A stretch of DNA of 64,000 bases from Codonopsis lanceolata (Eukaryota > Streptophyta > Magnoliopsida > Asterales > Campanulaceae): the NCBI GenBank assembly GCA_013146195.2, contig CM028381.1, forward strand, positions 97,900,380 to 97,964,379, read 5' to 3'. The notes beneath the pieces were generated by a model. It saw only the letters and a list, made by a program, of their open reading frames with translations. It did not search any database and was not told the origin of the DNA. A program made the position numbers and the translations under genes. Shown here piece by piece: positions 24,327-37,230 of this stretch (its first letter is position 1; each line of letters begins with the position of its first letter).

Positions 24327-24544
24327 TGTTAAGAAAGCATGTGAAATGAACAATAACTATATGACATAGGGGGTAGCCTTGCAGAATAGGAGTATGGGCT
24401 CCTTGACAAATTGGCTCAAGGGTCCATTGTTCACCCTATATATACGATGCTATGGGGTTGTTTGTTTATCACCCCTTTTCAGCTCACTGATCTCTATCTC
24501 TCTCTTATACACTTCAGTCATAAGTTTGTGATTATTTTATAACA
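24327..24544 (+). repeat. 3' LTR of copia element 1
   Basis: It starts TGTTAAGAAAGCATGTG after the purine tract AAGGGGAAG and ends TTTTATAACA. It matches the 5' LTR over its whole length except for scattered substitutions, a 2-base deletion (TAGAGCC to TAGCC) and a much shorter CT run. Confidence 0.9.
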
Positions 24545-24862
24545 CTCAACAAATATTTAACCAAAAAAAAAAGTCTATGAAGCATGACCAATGATCTAAG
24601 TACAGATTAAATACAAACTAGAGCAGTGCATGCAACACTCTCATCCCAAGATAAACGATGAACAAGTGGAGAAATCTCCGTACACCTACAATTAAACATC
24701 ATTTATCGACATCCTCCAGCTTAGTGTTCTTGTTGTGTACAAGTCAAATAGCAAGTGAGCCCAGTGTGAATGTTAGGTCATTGTTTGTTTCAGCTATCCG
24801 CTTCCAGCATCCCACTTACCCTGCTAGAAGGTTGAGATACATTCTGAAGTCAATTCTGTATC
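24545..24862. other. Spacer holding the URP 3' end
   Basis: Between the copia 3' LTR and the URP stop codon there is no other gene. The 3' untranslated region of the minus-strand URP gene should lie here; the copia element therefore inserted within about 320 bases of the URP stop. I do not identify a specific polyadenylation signal. Confidence 0.55.
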
Positions 24863-27800
24863 TCAAGTGTGCTTCTCAGATATGCTTTTCTTCTGCTTCC
24901 GTTTGTGACTGTGACCATGACTCCTATCTTCCGCTTTTTGCAGTTCTTCAGCAGAATCTGCCCCTTCTAAGCTATCCGACCATCTATCACGACTCGACCA
25001 CCTACTACCTCGTGATCTACTTCCAGTTGACTGTCTATCCCGTTCACGGTCATCCCCGAGTAGTCTTCTAGAGTTACGGTCTTTCTCAGGACTTTTGTCA
25101 GGTTTCCAGCGGTCTCTCTCTCCATTGTCTTCATCATGGTGGTAGGATTCAGTGTCCTGTGATTTGTGTCTCTCAGAATATCGATGTGCACTGTTCGACT
25201 CAACAGTACCATCAATAGTTGACTTTCTTTTAGATCTCTTGTGCTTGTCAGGGAGAAGCTCATTATCAGACTCTCGATGGCCCACATTGTCAAAATCTTC
25301 ATTGTCGCCGTATCTTGAGTCGCTGTCATTTGATTTAATTCTTAATCGAGATCTACTGGAGCTATTGGTATCATGATGCCCAGAGGATTTTGTAAGCTCC
25401 TCAGGAGAACTAACTTTACTGGCCTCTGAACTCGAACGTCCCCTTCTACTGGATCTACTTCGCTTTCGGGCTCTTTCTTCCTCAAGCTTTGAATGTTCTG
25501 ATTCTGCATGATCATCGGATAGAGCTGGAACTTCCTTCCTGTGGCTTGACCTTTTCCTTGAACCGTTATAGCATTTGTCAATGTCCCTGTCACTAATTGA
25601 CAAATCTTCACCAGAATCACGCTCACGGGTTCTGCTCCTGCTGGCCACAAAATAATCTCTTGATTCTGACCTTTTATTTTCATGTCTTGATCTTCTCTTT
25701 TCGCCTTCATGGTATCCATCCCAATCAGTATCCCTGACAGACCGACCTCCATCAGAAGCACTCTCAGAAGATAAGTTACTGCCATGCTGGTTGTTTCCAT
25801 ATTTTGCCTCTTCTTCATAATATTTCTGATCAGCAGATCTTAGCTGCTTTCTACCATCAGGTGTGTGCTTATTTTGGTGCGTGCTCTTTCGAAAATCATG
25901 TTCCCCGTGTAGACTTCTACCATAACTTCCATTTCTATCTGCCTCCCTCGATCTGGATCTTCTAGAATGATATCTGCATGAAGCCATGAGTTATCAAAAC
26001 AGAACAAACCAATGAAACACCCCACACCACGATTACACAAAGTAAAAGTAAGAGCTGGATTGTACTCCCTCCGTTCGGGGTAAAGAGTCCACTATTCCAT
26101 TTTGGAATGTTTCACTTAAAGAGTCCACTTTCAAAAATTAAGGCATAAAAGTGTTATTTTATTACTAATGAATTACTAAAAGTGGCATTTTCTTAAAAAA
26201 GTTTGACTTTCAAACGGGACTCATTGCCCGGAACGGAGGGAGTATTAAATAACCGGTCCATGCAAAAAGAATATGTTAAGAAAATATCAACAAAGATTTT
26301 GCATCTAATAAATCGGGCAAACTGATGAATTATCGTGGAAGAATAGGTGAGTGAATCGAGTAACTTCATGCACACAAGGAGAACCACTCCGAGCGTGGGA
26401 GGGGGGTTGGAATCAAACACTAGAACCTGATAGGCAAAAGACTACAACAATGAAAAAATCCAATGAAAATTGCTTTATCATTGCATCCAAAATACTAGGG
26501 TGAAAGTTGTAGGAGCACCGAACCGAACAAATTAAATTGTCAAAAATTAGCAGCTTGGGGGTTAAATCAGAAGGATCTTTTTAGAAGCTATGCTATTTCC
26601 CAGTGTAATTTTAATTGGAAAGGAGTCTGAAGCTATAATGATGTCTTCATTCGTAGAAACTCAAAAGACAAAATCAAACATAACAATCGGAGAGGCGAAA
26701 GACTAAACTGACAAAAGAAACGCAATGAAATTAATATGCAGTTCATGATAAAAAAGACTATACGGAGTGTGTTGGACTATGAAAGGTGTAAAACTGCATG
26801 GAGTGTGTTGGACTATACGGAGAGAAAGAAACCATAGGGCTCTTGACAATGAGGAAATGTCTGTCCCGGATCTGAAGAATATTTTGATTCGTACTCTTCA
26901 TTTTTGCTGCTCCGAGGCAGCTCATTCTACTTCCTGTCCTAACACTTCTCTTGTAGATTTTGCAAATAATATTGTTATGGGATAATTCTTTTGGTGAGGT
27001 ATACTCCTAGTGTACGAAGGCCGCATCACCAGATTTGATGCTATTTATATTATTAATCATTACTTACAAAAAAAAACTGCATGTTTTCTAGTTTATACAA
27101 GTATGAACAATGAGAGTTGCATGTCGAGTTGTTGACTATAAATGTCAGACATAATTACATGGACCTAGGTATTGAAACCCCAAACAAGATGGCAACCCAA
27201 TGCAAATGTTTCTTAGAAGGAGCTTAAGTTCCAGTCACATTATCCCTAATGTATGAAATGAATTGGTCATGAAAGAGAACCAAGAAAGTGTTTATGACAG
27301 AGATAGGCTAATCTTCCAGATTTTCCAAAAAATAAGTAAATGTCTGGTCTACTACTCTAACTACAAGCACACCTGTCTCTGTCTGCAGCTAATATCCTGC
27401 TGGAGTATCGCCGTTCCCTTGGACTTTCTTGCTCCATCTGCTGGTCTCTGTCATACCAGTATTCATCTGAATGACCAAATAAAGCAGTCGTCTTTTTCAC
27501 CCAATATCGTGGTGGCGGTCTATCCCAATCAGCCCATTCATAGTCTCCACCCGGATTGCCAAAACAGTGTAAAAAATTACAAGCAGTTCCACGGGAGCAC
27601 GTCTGCAGATCATGTAGCATGTAAAAACATTAACAGGAAGTGGGTCAAAACTCGAAAATAGCACCACGACTACAACCAAGCATAATTTGGTCCAGTATGA
27701 TTTTCCAAACATACTCTCCTTAATATAAACACCACATACGAGATCTGATGAATGAAATGTAGTTTAATTCAAGGAATCAGCTATACCTTCAACCTTGATT

Positions 27801-30800
27801 TCAAATACTCCCCGCAAATAGCAATTCTCCACTTGGTCACGCTAACAAACTCACAGTTTACCTATTTGGCCAAGCCCAATTATGAGTCAAGCAGTCAACA
27901 AAACAAGTATTTTTTTTATTTTTTTTTGATAAGTAAACAAGCATGAGAAAAGAGAAACTACTTTTAATAATTGTAGCACAAACATGTACAAGTTAAGTTT
28001 TTCCAGATATCTCACATCAACAATAGATTTTATTCCTCTCTCAGAAAGCCATGAGCTCTTGTAAGTGATGTAATTTTCATCACTAACACATTACCTGGGA
28101 GCTGTTAATTCTACAACATATGCTAATCCATACCTTATTGAGGAAGACGAAGGATCATTTAGGGAATCTGTCTTCTATACTAGGTTGCACGGATACGGAT
28201 ACGAATTCGCAGATACGAGATACGGGGATACGAGATTTTTGAAAAATCCCGGATACGGATACATGGGAGTAAAGTGTAACTATTCAAACTATAAGGATCA
28301 AAATGTAAATATTTAAACTATAAGGACCCAAATATAAATATACATATATTATTATAGTAATATTAATATACATGGACACTGGTGTTACATGTGCAAAGGC
28401 GACGAAGAGAGTGTTAATCACTTGTTATTGCATTATCCGGTGGCTCGTTCTTTATGGTATACTGTTGTAGGGCTTTTTGGGATCTCGTGGGTAATGCTCA
28501 GTTCTGTTCGGGGGATGCTTTCGAGTTGGTCACGTTCCAATCGCAGGAGGAGCAATATTCTTTGGGGTGCTATTCCGACGGGTGTTTGGCGGACTATTTG
28601 GAAAGAGAGGAACAGGAGAATTTTCGATAATAGTGAGGTTTCGCTAGATCAATTGAGAGACTGTCTTTTGCACACATTGTTTTTGTGGTGTTCTGCAACA
28701 GATCAATCTCTTGGGCATTCTTTTGTGGATTTTGTGAATAATTTTAGTGCTGAGTAGTTTGTATACTCCTAGTGTACCAAGGCAGTCACTTGTTTTGACG
28801 CCTGTTATTTTAATATATTCTTTACTTATCAAAAAAATAATATTAATATACATATATTATTTAGATATAAATAAACAGCATATATAAATATATAATATGC
28901 ACATATTATATACAAATAAATAGTACTACTAATAATAATATACATATATTATATATTATAGATAATACTGATATGCCTATATTATATAGATATATGGCAT
29001 ATCGAGTACTATAATATATGCCGACAAAATGAAGAAGGCGGCTTCGACTGAAGAAGAAGGCCGACTGAAGATTGAAGAAGAAGGCTTGAACTCGAAGCAG
29101 GGGCGGCTAGGGCTCGAGGGTCAAAGGCGATGGCGGCTGCTAGGGCTCCAGGGCGAGTGTGAGGAAGAAGCACCGAAGCATATGTACGAGGTATGTCGGG
29201 TTTGTGAAAATCTGATTTATCCCCTATTCATCAAGAGGAAACAACCGAGTTTGGAGGGGCATATCCGGATTTGGGTTGCATATCTGGGTCGCGTATCCGG
29301 GTCGCGTAATCAAAGTTTGAAAACGTGACAGTTTGCCCCCTGGACGTATCTAGGGGTGTATCCCACGTATCTACAACGTATCCGTATTCGATACGCGAGA
29401 CGCTACCTTCAGAGTGTATCCGTGCATCATAGCTTCTATATCAAAGGTTCAAAACTCAAAGACAGCTTTCATCTTTTCCCAATACCAACAGCTCACTCAA
29501 TTGATGAAAAAGACAACATCTCAACTCTCCAGAGTTATTTGTACCAATCAATGGTGATATAAGTCTTAATAATCAAAGGTTAACGTTTGTCAAATTCGCC
29601 CTAATAAGAGCCCAATCTTAGGTAACTGGACCCACTCAAAAAAAAATTCAATCAATTTATATTCATTTTTTTATATTTCAGCCCCAAAGACCCGATTCTT
29701 CCCCTACCTTTTCAAAGATGACCACGATAATAGCAAGATGTGAATCAGTTTCTATTTCCTACTTCAATCACTATAGTAAAAACATGAGATAACCATAAGT
29801 GGTCGGTGCCTACTGCCATCCCTTCTTAAGTTAGGCAACGCCCTGTATTGAAGGGGTGGTATGTCATAACTTCACTTCTAAAGGCTGGTATATGATAATA
29901 TGATACAGTACTTTCACAAGGGATTTGTCACTGTTAATTTTTACCGCTCCACAGCTCACAAGTATAGGACTGTTTCAGGTGCTATATAAGCTAAATATTT
30001 TTTTTGATGAGGCATAATAAAGAATAAAGTTTCTAGAGGCTTAACTTGGCCACAGGTCACTAGTAAGGGACTCTTTCAATCAACAACTTTCTGAAAAAGT
30101 CATTCAAGTTATTCAAAATATTCCGATTGAAACTGCAATAATTTTGCTAACAGACTACTGAACTTAGGTTAGAGCAAGTCTTAAGTCATATATGCACCAA
30201 CCAAAGAGAGTAAATAGCATACCTGTTTGCCAGCAAAATAGCGACCATTTACAGCATGATAAGCCAGCACAGCTGATTCCAAAGATTTATAGTGTATGTA
30301 GACATTCCCCCGCAAATGGAAAGAACCATTTCTGCACACCTAAACGAATAAAATATTTGCTTATTTTCACCTTTGCAGATAAATAACAACTAGCTCTACC
30401 TGCTTTGATTTTCTTCACAGAACCTTACATGGTATCAGAATTCTCACCATGATAGGAGTTTAAAAATCTCTTAAACTAAACAGGATATAAAATCCACACA
30501 CTTACAAGGGGGAATATAATTCCCAGTCAGGTTGTGGGATACATGAGAAACAATCAATGCTCTAATCAAGTACTCCCTCCGTTCCACCCAAAGAGTCTCT
30601 ATTTGAAAAGTCTAATTATTAAAAGGATATATTAATGCTATTGGAGTTAGCCATAATTACAAAAATACTAAAGCACAAGCAATGTGCTTACAACCCTAGT
30701 AGAGGGTAAAAATGAAATGTTATAGAAATTGTAAACATAATTTTTTTTGAAAGTGGACTCTTAAAGCGAAATATCCAAAAATAGTATAGTGGACTCTTTG

Positions 30801-33800
30801 CATGGAAGGAAGGAGTAACTGTTAAAAGCCAATGTCAAAAAGATTGCAAGCACTCCTACTGCTTGATCATGCAGATATGCTTATTTATCAGACTCGTTTG
30901 CAAATATCTTATGAGCAGAAATAGATTCTCTGGGTATAGAGATAGTAGTCAACAACCTTGAAATTTACAATTTCTCCAAATTTCAAGAATTCAGTATGCA
31001 CATCCTCATAAAACTCTTCGTAGCAGCGTTCAACCTCTTCGTCCATATACTGTAAATCAAGATCAATCAACAGACAATCGAATATTCACAAGATCTGCAT
31101 ATATAAGACACTAAAAAAAGCACAACAAATTAAAATAGCAGCACCTGAGATCAATTATCAATAATCCAACGTAAACATGACATTGATCCTACAACTCAGA
31201 CTACAGCAGTACCAACTAAAAACAAGTTAAAATTATATTTCCTGCCAGGACTAAACAAATATGCCCATGTCCATGGCCATTGAGCAGGCACTTACCGATG
31301 AATATTCCTGTTTTTATGGATTATTATCACATACTGATTTGTCTGCCTACCTAGAGGAAAGAGTTCAGGAAGCTAGAATTAATTCCTATTTTGGGGCCAT
31401 GGACAACTTTTTGCTGGGCCATTAACCGATTTTGGAAGAAATTGATGCATGGTCATGGACAGAAAAAGAGTAATGCCTAAGAACCACCCAACTTTCTTGA
31501 ATCAAATATATAGTCTTGGTGCAAGGTACATGCTGCAAATAACAGGTAGCTTTTCTCAAGTCAGTTTTTTGACTAGTTTGCTATGTACCTCTAAGTCCAA
31601 CAATACCAAAAGCATTACAATCAAATGCTAAGAATGAGATGAATGACATAAGAAACAAATCATTAAGTGTTTGAACCATACAGCAAAGAAACTGTGACTA
31701 GATAGTCATTCTCTGGCATACAGCATAATGCATCTTTTAATGGCTATAATGCATGACATGCACCAACACCAAGAGACAAGAGGCTCTTCAACTACAATCT
31801 TTGGTCTTTACGGAACTGCACCCGAAGATGGTATAAGCTGTCACTTGCTAGCTCAATATTGAAGAGTTTCAAGTCTTATCAGCAGGCATCCCAAAAATAA
31901 TATCACCAAGAAACTAGTAGCTGTTAAGGATCTAAAATCCAATAAGCAAACAACTCCATAGAATTTTACCATAGAAAACCCAATAAATTTCAGATGCACA
32001 GCTGAATCTCCAATTCTTCTTAAATAGTTGCTTAAGATATGAAATAAATAAATAAATAATTCTCTCTTGACAGTATGAATAACTGTCCACTCCATATTAG
32101 ACCAACGAAAAGGGACTAAATTAATTACACACAATCTAGTTAAAACATGTAGGATACGAACTGCTAACGCCTTTTTATCTCCAACATACGAAAGGCCGAA
32201 ACCATGAACCTCCACTGTGGAGCTTGAGAATAACTCTGATACATCAAGTCAAAGAAAACGACAACCGTATATGGCAGTATGATATAAAATCAAATTTTAA
32301 CCAAAGATGTTGAGCTATGGCAAAAATGGAACACAATAACATATAAATAATACTCCCTCCGTTCCGGGCAAAGAGTCCACCATTCCATTTTGAGGTGTTT
32401 CACTTAAAGAGTCCACTTTCAAAATTTAAGGCATAAAAGTGTCATTTTATTGTTAATGAACTACTATAAATGTCGTTTTTTAAAAAAGTTTGACTTTCAA
32501 ACGGGGACTCTTTGCCCGGAACGGAGGGAGTATATGATACTTATCAAAAACTATATATATGAAATGCAATCAATCAAAAAAAGTCAGCAAAAGACTTATC
32601 ATGTGATAGGGGCACAGGCTAAAACATTAGTGCCAATGTGATTGAAAATCTATGTAAATGCCTAAATGGTATATACCAGAAAATGAAAAATTATGTCTTT
32701 CCAAACTTTTTATTTGTCAGCAGACAGCAACAGATGGACCTAAAATTATCAATAACATAAGTAGATGACCGAGAAAATAAAATATATAGAAAAATTAGCC
32801 AAATAGGTAAACACGTAGTACTTGTTTAAGAGATGATGATAATCAAACGGACCATTGGCAAGATCTAAAATAAGCTTAAATCTAATCAACTCAAATGAGC
32901 ACCACCAAGAGGATTATAAACGATACCAAACCACGAATATGCATTCTCCGATTAGTGAAAGAACATTAAGCAACTTCCGTTTGGCAAAACAAACAGCAAA
33001 TAAGATGCAAATTACTGTTATAATGTCCCTGGAATTCAGTTGATAGTGAGTTCATACTCTCTTGGTCAATAAGAAGATAAGCTTAATAGGCTTAGTTAAA
33101 TTCCAATTATCCATGAGGAACAAGTTTCAGATGGTCCTTAAGCTTACAGAAGAATAATGGTTAGCATGAGTGGCATTGGATAGTGCACATAAAATGATAA
33201 AGCAAGTAGCAAAGCCCTCGACATATTGCAAAATTATATGCATACACATCGGCAGATAAGTATTACTCCCTCCATTCCACCCAAAGAGTCTATGTTTGAA
33301 AAGTCTAATTATTAAAGGATATATAAGTAGCATTAAAGTTGATCATAATTACAAAAATACTTGGGCATAATCAATATGTTAATAGCAAATGAGAGGGTAA
33401 TATTGAAATGTTATGGAGATGATAAAGATATTTTTTTGAAAGTGGAATCTTAAAGTGAAACATCTCAAATTAGTATGGTGGACTCTTTGCCCGGAACTGA
33501 GGGAGTATGATCTTGTACATATATAGATAATAGATGATAGTATTACATTCATTTTGGGCAGCCCTGATTGGTACCGAAGTTCCATAATTTCAATATTCGT
33601 TAGGATTATTTGTGTAGGCAGAAGTTTAGTGCCATACAACTATGAGTAAGAACAGATTATGATGGGCACTCACTGACTCACATGAAGGATTCAAGCTTTA
33701 GCTTTCTGGAAAACAACAACTTTGGATCATGGTTTAGTTTATTTCATCTACAAGAGCTTTTCTAGAAATATTTTTATAACTTGAATAGAGAAGTTCAGGA

Positions 33801-36800
33801 ATTTGAGAAAGTAATCATCAGGATACAAGAATCACAGCAGGATTCCAATTACAGACCTCAAGCCCCTCATCCTGTTCCCAAGCAAGACCAGGTCCAGTGT
33901 ACATGTTCTTGATAAGCAATGTGCAAGATTTATCAGGGTAGAAATGAACTCTGCTGCAACGCACACCAAACCTACATGCACCAGTTTTGATGTGAAAAGG
34001 ACAATGAGCCTTATCCTGCCATATAAACAACAATAGGTCAGAGACGATCTCCAATGAGAATTGTGATAAAATGAAAACAGTGTAACATAGATTGGAATGA
34101 AAGGCCCACTTGCTCTGTCCCAAAGTTTGGGACTTGCTGAGCAACATTCTCCAGTAACTGCTGAGCTGAAAGTTTTGATGCATCCTTGTAATCAGTATAG
34201 GCTTCAGATTGTGGTGGAAGAGGATTTGACGTGGGTCTATTGGGATCATCCTGCAAATTATATAGGCAAGACATGACATCTCAACAGTTTGAATTGGGAA
34301 AAAGCAAATCACAAATTTTCACTTGTGAAGAAGCTGAACTCAGAATTTTGTTGAGCAAAATGACAATACCTCTATTTGGATCTGTTTGTTGGCATCTATC
34401 TTTTTCACCTTTACTCTATTCTTCTTGACAATTATCTCATTTCCTTGCCAAATAATTTCAGGAGGCCCCTCTTCTACATATTCCCATTCATCATCTTCAT
34501 TTAACTCATTCTCTTCTTTGACCTGTCGAGTGATTATGTTAATCCTGAGTTTTTTTCTTATTGTGAAAAACAAAAACAAAAAACAGCATGCATCCACTTC
34601 GTAACTTAGGTTGTGATAAAGAATTCCAAAGGAATGAGTAGCAATTTATTTGTGAGATATGCTAAAAAACTAAACATCAAATTAATTCAAAAACATAACC
34701 ATCATAGAAAATAGAAAAGATCTTAAAAGGCTGAGAATGGACTGGGTATTAAAACTCAGCCAAGGATCCTGTGCCTGACACCATGGCATGTTCTGGGATG
34801 GCTAAAATACCATTCCTGGAGAGAAGAACAGGAGATCATGTGACCATCATATTCAAAGATTACATACCTATGTGCAGTTTACCCAGGCTAGAGGCCCAAT
34901 ATTAAGGGGGATTAAAGTATTTGTGCAATACAGAGATATCCTTAAATCACACTTGACATGTCTTATATTTCCAATCTTAGAAACAACTCAAACAAGTAAA
35001 AGATAAGGTTCTGGAAGTAAACATATACTCGCAAAGAAAATTCTGAGGCCAAAATTTCTTCCATCCATATTATTCCAACTAACCCTTCCCAGTTAGTGTC
35101 AATAGGAAGACGGCATCAAAACATAATGATCAGTGCGTTGTGACCTGAGTCATCCATAAGCTCCCAGTCAGCTTTGATATTGGGCATAAATAATTATCTA
35201 CTGAATACGTCCCATGAAAAGAGTCTCATTTTGACTTCACAAAGTCAAGTTGACCAAATTTCTAATAGATATAAACACACAAGTACAATTAACCCGAGCT
35301 TCATAGCTTTGAAAAAGTAGATAAATTTACACTCCCTCCGCTCCTCGAAAAGTATCCTATTGAGTGTCGACACTGATTAAGAAAAGTTAATTGAAATTTG
35401 AGTCTTATCATAAATATTAGATGTTATGTATTTTCCAACGATGCCCATGCGAGAGTGGGGCCATCAATCAAAGTAGGGATAAAGTCAAGAGTAAAATGGT
35501 AACGATAACATTCAAAAAAGAAAAGACTAGAAAGTCGACACTTTTTTAATAACGACTAAAAAGGAAAGATGGACTATTTTTTAGATCTTATGGAAGATTT
35601 GAAGAATGATCAAATTGACGTTCATGGTCCCTCCGGCACTCTTTTATCAGATATACAGGGTATTACTTTAACATTAGAACTGTACAATGTCAAATGCAAA
35701 TCAGTAGTAGGTTAGCTAGGCCATTTTTTGAGTAGAACTAGTTTTACACCCGTGCGTTAAACGCACGACATGTATCTTTTTCGATCAAATTATACATAAG
35801 CAACATCAAGTGGAAAAACAAAATTAAACGAATAAATTAAAGAGAACTATTTATATATATATCATTGTAAAACTAATATCAAGATTAAAAACTTTAACGA
35901 TAATAAAATAAACAAATAATTGTAACGTGAAGATCGTGAGTTTGATGTACATAAACTGAACAAATTATTATAACACAACGATTAAGAAAAAGAAAATTTA
36001 ATAAGAGAGAATAGAATAAATAAATAAAATATTTTATTAATTTCACAATGAACCATGTATTCGATGTATTTTGATATACAATATTAACATTCATTAGTTT
36101 TTACATTATTTACGTTTAAATACAAAAATTGAAGTAAAACGTGTATTTTGTATCACGGTTCACTTATTTATATATTGCGGTGCAAATGAATGTAAAGAAA
36201 ATGCTTTGCACCGCGGTTCACTTATTTGTTCACTTACTTATATTTTCAGTGTTTAATACTCCTCTGTCAGTTATTTCCATTTCCAAAGCAGTATACATTA
36301 GCTATAGTCAGTCATATTCAAGGCTTTTACGTTTTCTATGCAGCAGCTCACTCATGATCCTATAATTTAAGGCAGACCTAGGTTCACAGTCTATGGCATA
36401 AGCTAACTCGGTTCATTTGGTCCACTTTTTAAAAAATAATAATAATAATAAATATCGTGTTCTATTTTTGGGAAGCTGGTTTTTGGCGGGATTTTGACTA
36501 CCTTGGTTTTATAGATATATAGATTATAATACATTCAAATTAGTTTAAGAGAATGAAGCTATAACAAGACATACTACTAGCTTATGAGTTTACTTTAAAA
36601 AGTCAAACTAATGATGTTCTATAGGTCTGGTTTGGTATATAAAAAACAAAGCGCAACTCATCTCTTCAAATTCAGTTTACTTAAAATGCCCCAAATTATA
36701 TAGTGAATTGTTAAACCGCAGCTCTAGCTGTAAAATGGAAGAGGTAAAGTGGCAAACCACATATCTGAAAAAAATAGCAGAAAGAAATTTGCACTAAAAT

Positions 36801-37230
36801 GGCATGGAATGGAAAGACTATTGGCATGTGTATATACATAATACGATTTGCAAACCTGCTTCAGTGTTGATTTTTCTTCTACAGCATTCTTGCGTTCTTC
36901 TTCTTCTTCTTCGGCCTTTTTCCTAGCCAATTCCTCGAGGAATAGCTTCTCTCTCTCCTCAAACTCCCTTCTTTCTCTCTCCAACCTCTCGTTTTCTCTC
37001 TCTTCCTCCAAGTGAATCCTCCTCTGCTCCTCCGGATCGTTGAGTCGCGCCTCCTCCTCGGCGCGGGCTTTCTCCGCCAACTCCTTCCTGATTTGTTTCC
37101 TTTTCTCCTTCTTCGCTGCCTTCCGCTTTACCTTGCGGCTTGCATTCCCATTCACCGCTGCAGTCGACTCTGGCACGCAAAACGAGGTTCCTCCATCTTC
37201 GTCTTTCTCGGAGGTGATCGATTCTGCCAT
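24863..37230 (-). CDS. URP: U2AF35-related splicing factor URP (ZRSR2/C3H5/RGH3 type)
   Basis: A spliceosomal protein that helps recognise 3' splice sites; ZRSR2 and maize RGH3 are needed chiefly for U12-type introns. Nine exons: 37230-36856, 34522-34370, 34250-34110, 34015-33857, 31049-30957, 30339-30223, 27861-27787, 27602-27373, 25973-24863. All phases join, giving 817 residues (Arabidopsis C3H5 is about 757). Order: Lys/Glu-rich coiled N-terminus (1-125), WEYVEEGPPEIIWQGNEI, CCCH finger 1 (C228, C237, C243, H247), U2AF-homology RRM (about 253-346), finger 2 (ICGEY...TCSRGTACNFLH), and a 370-residue Arg/Ser-rich tail from exon 9. All introns are GT-AG and none shows a U12 donor. Introns hold two LINE ends, four or more MITEs and a Helitron, yet the exons are intact. 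Confidence 0.95.
26065..26242. mobile_element. Stowaway-type MITE, URP intron 8
   Basis: Ends are CTCCCTCCGTTCGGGGTAA and, inverted, CTCCCTCCGTTCCGGGCAA, with TA on each side. The interior AAAGAGTCCAC motif marks the same family as 30573, 32353 and 33266. It is near-identical in layout to the copy at 32353 (both 178 bp). Confidence 0.9.
26801..27072 (+). mobile_element. 5'-truncated LINE 3' end, URP intron 8
   Basis: It encodes the end of a LINE protein (WTIRRERNHRALDN...) like the copy at 28374, and shares its 3' untranslated words (GGTATACTCCTAGTGTAC) and the TTACTTACAAAAAAAA tail. AAAACTGCATG flanks it (26790-26800 and 27073-27083), a probable 11-bp target duplication. Upstream, 26764-26780 repeats the first 17 bases of the element region (GGAGTGTGTTGGACTAT), so the 5' junction may have been patched. 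Confidence 0.75.
28186..29425. mobile_element. GGATACG-rich element with short inverted ends, URP intron 6
   Basis: The left end TGCACGGATACGGATACG recurs inverted at the right (GTATCCGTGCA, ending 29425). About 100 bases inside each end are studded with GGATAC words in opposite orientation. No transposase frame is present; the frame at 29029-29328 is Glu/Lys-rich and unsupported. A LINE fragment (28374-28837) is nested in it. No clean target duplication was found, so the class is unresolved. Confidence 0.45.
28374..28837 (+). mobile_element. 5'-truncated LINE with 16-bp target duplication
   Basis: It encodes the RT zinc-binding (zf-RVT) tail of a plant LINE: CKGDEESVNHLLLHYP, then TIWKERNRRIFDN. 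Next come a 3' UTR with GTATACTCCTAGTGTACC and the tail TTACTTATCAAAAAAA. The exact 16-mer TAATATTAATATACAT flanks it at 28358-28373 and 28838-28853, which proves target-primed insertion of a truncated copy. It lies in the minus-strand URP gene in antisense orientation. Confidence 0.9.
30573..30815. mobile_element. Stowaway-type MITE, URP intron 5
   Basis: Starts CTCCCTCCGTTCCACCC and ends GCATGGAAGGAAGGAG between TA dinucleotides; the right terminus has drifted. Same family as 33266 (shared AAAGAGTCT...TTGAAAAGTCTAATTATTAA). Confidence 0.8.
32353..32530. mobile_element. Stowaway-type MITE, URP intron 4
   Basis: Perfect-looking termini, CTCCCTCCGTTCCGGGCAA at both ends in inverted orientation, with TA flanks. 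The well-kept ends suggest one of the youngest copies here. Confidence 0.92.
33266..33505. mobile_element. Stowaway-type MITE, URP intron 4
   Basis: Ends CTCCCTCCATTCCACCC and inverted CTCCCTCAGTTCCGGGC, flanked by TA. It is the second copy in this intron and matches the 30573 copy through its interior. Confidence 0.88.
35332..35587. mobile_element. Probable Stowaway-like MITE, URP intron 1
   Basis: The left end ACTCCCTCCGCTCCTCGAAA is typical. The right end is not well preserved (GACTAAAAAGGAAAGATGG...), so the end coordinate is approximate. Confidence 0.5.
35738..36523 (-). mobile_element. Non-autonomous Helitron, URP intron 1
   Basis: Read on the minus strand it begins TCTATATATCTATAAAAC after host A and ends with a hairpin (GTGCGTTTAACGCAC), then GGGTGTAAAACTAG before host T. 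TC start, CTRR end, a 3' hairpin and insertion between A and T are the Helitron hallmarks. The 786-bp body has no gene. The 3' end GGGTGTAAAACTAG is repeated exactly at 51767-51780, implying a shared family. Confidence 0.82.

Larger units (their letters stand above)
16677..24544 (+). mobile_element. Ty1/copia retrotransposon, element 1 (defective)
   Basis: A full-length but dead copia element: 5' LTR 16677-16918, primer-site region from 16919, gag from 17893, protease/integrase/RT/RNase H through 24080, purine tract (AAGGGGAAG) just before the 3' LTR at 24327-24544. The order protease-integrase-RT-RNase H is the copia order. Stops and frameshifts break gag and pol, and a 1.4 kb AAGTT/LINE segment is lodged in the integrase. 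Internal coding sequence is very close to copia element 2 at 37590-48865, yet the LTRs of the two elements are largely different. Flanks CCTAA and CTCAA do not match cleanly, so target duplication is uncertain. Confidence 0.9.

Noticed and set aside
16672..24549. Target duplication for copia element 1
   Set aside because: CCTAA on the left and CTCAA on the right differ at two of five positions; I do not claim a duplication.
29029..29328. 99-residue Glu/Lys-rich frame
   Set aside because: It lies in the GGATACG element, has no recognised domain, and its composition reflects GAAGAAG repeats.
24863..37230. A U12-type intron inside URP, which would suggest self-regulation of a minor-spliceosome factor
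   Set aside because: All eight donors (such as GTTTGC, GTATTG, GTGGGC, GTATGC) lack the ATATCC/GTATCC U12 consensus and all end in ordinary AG.
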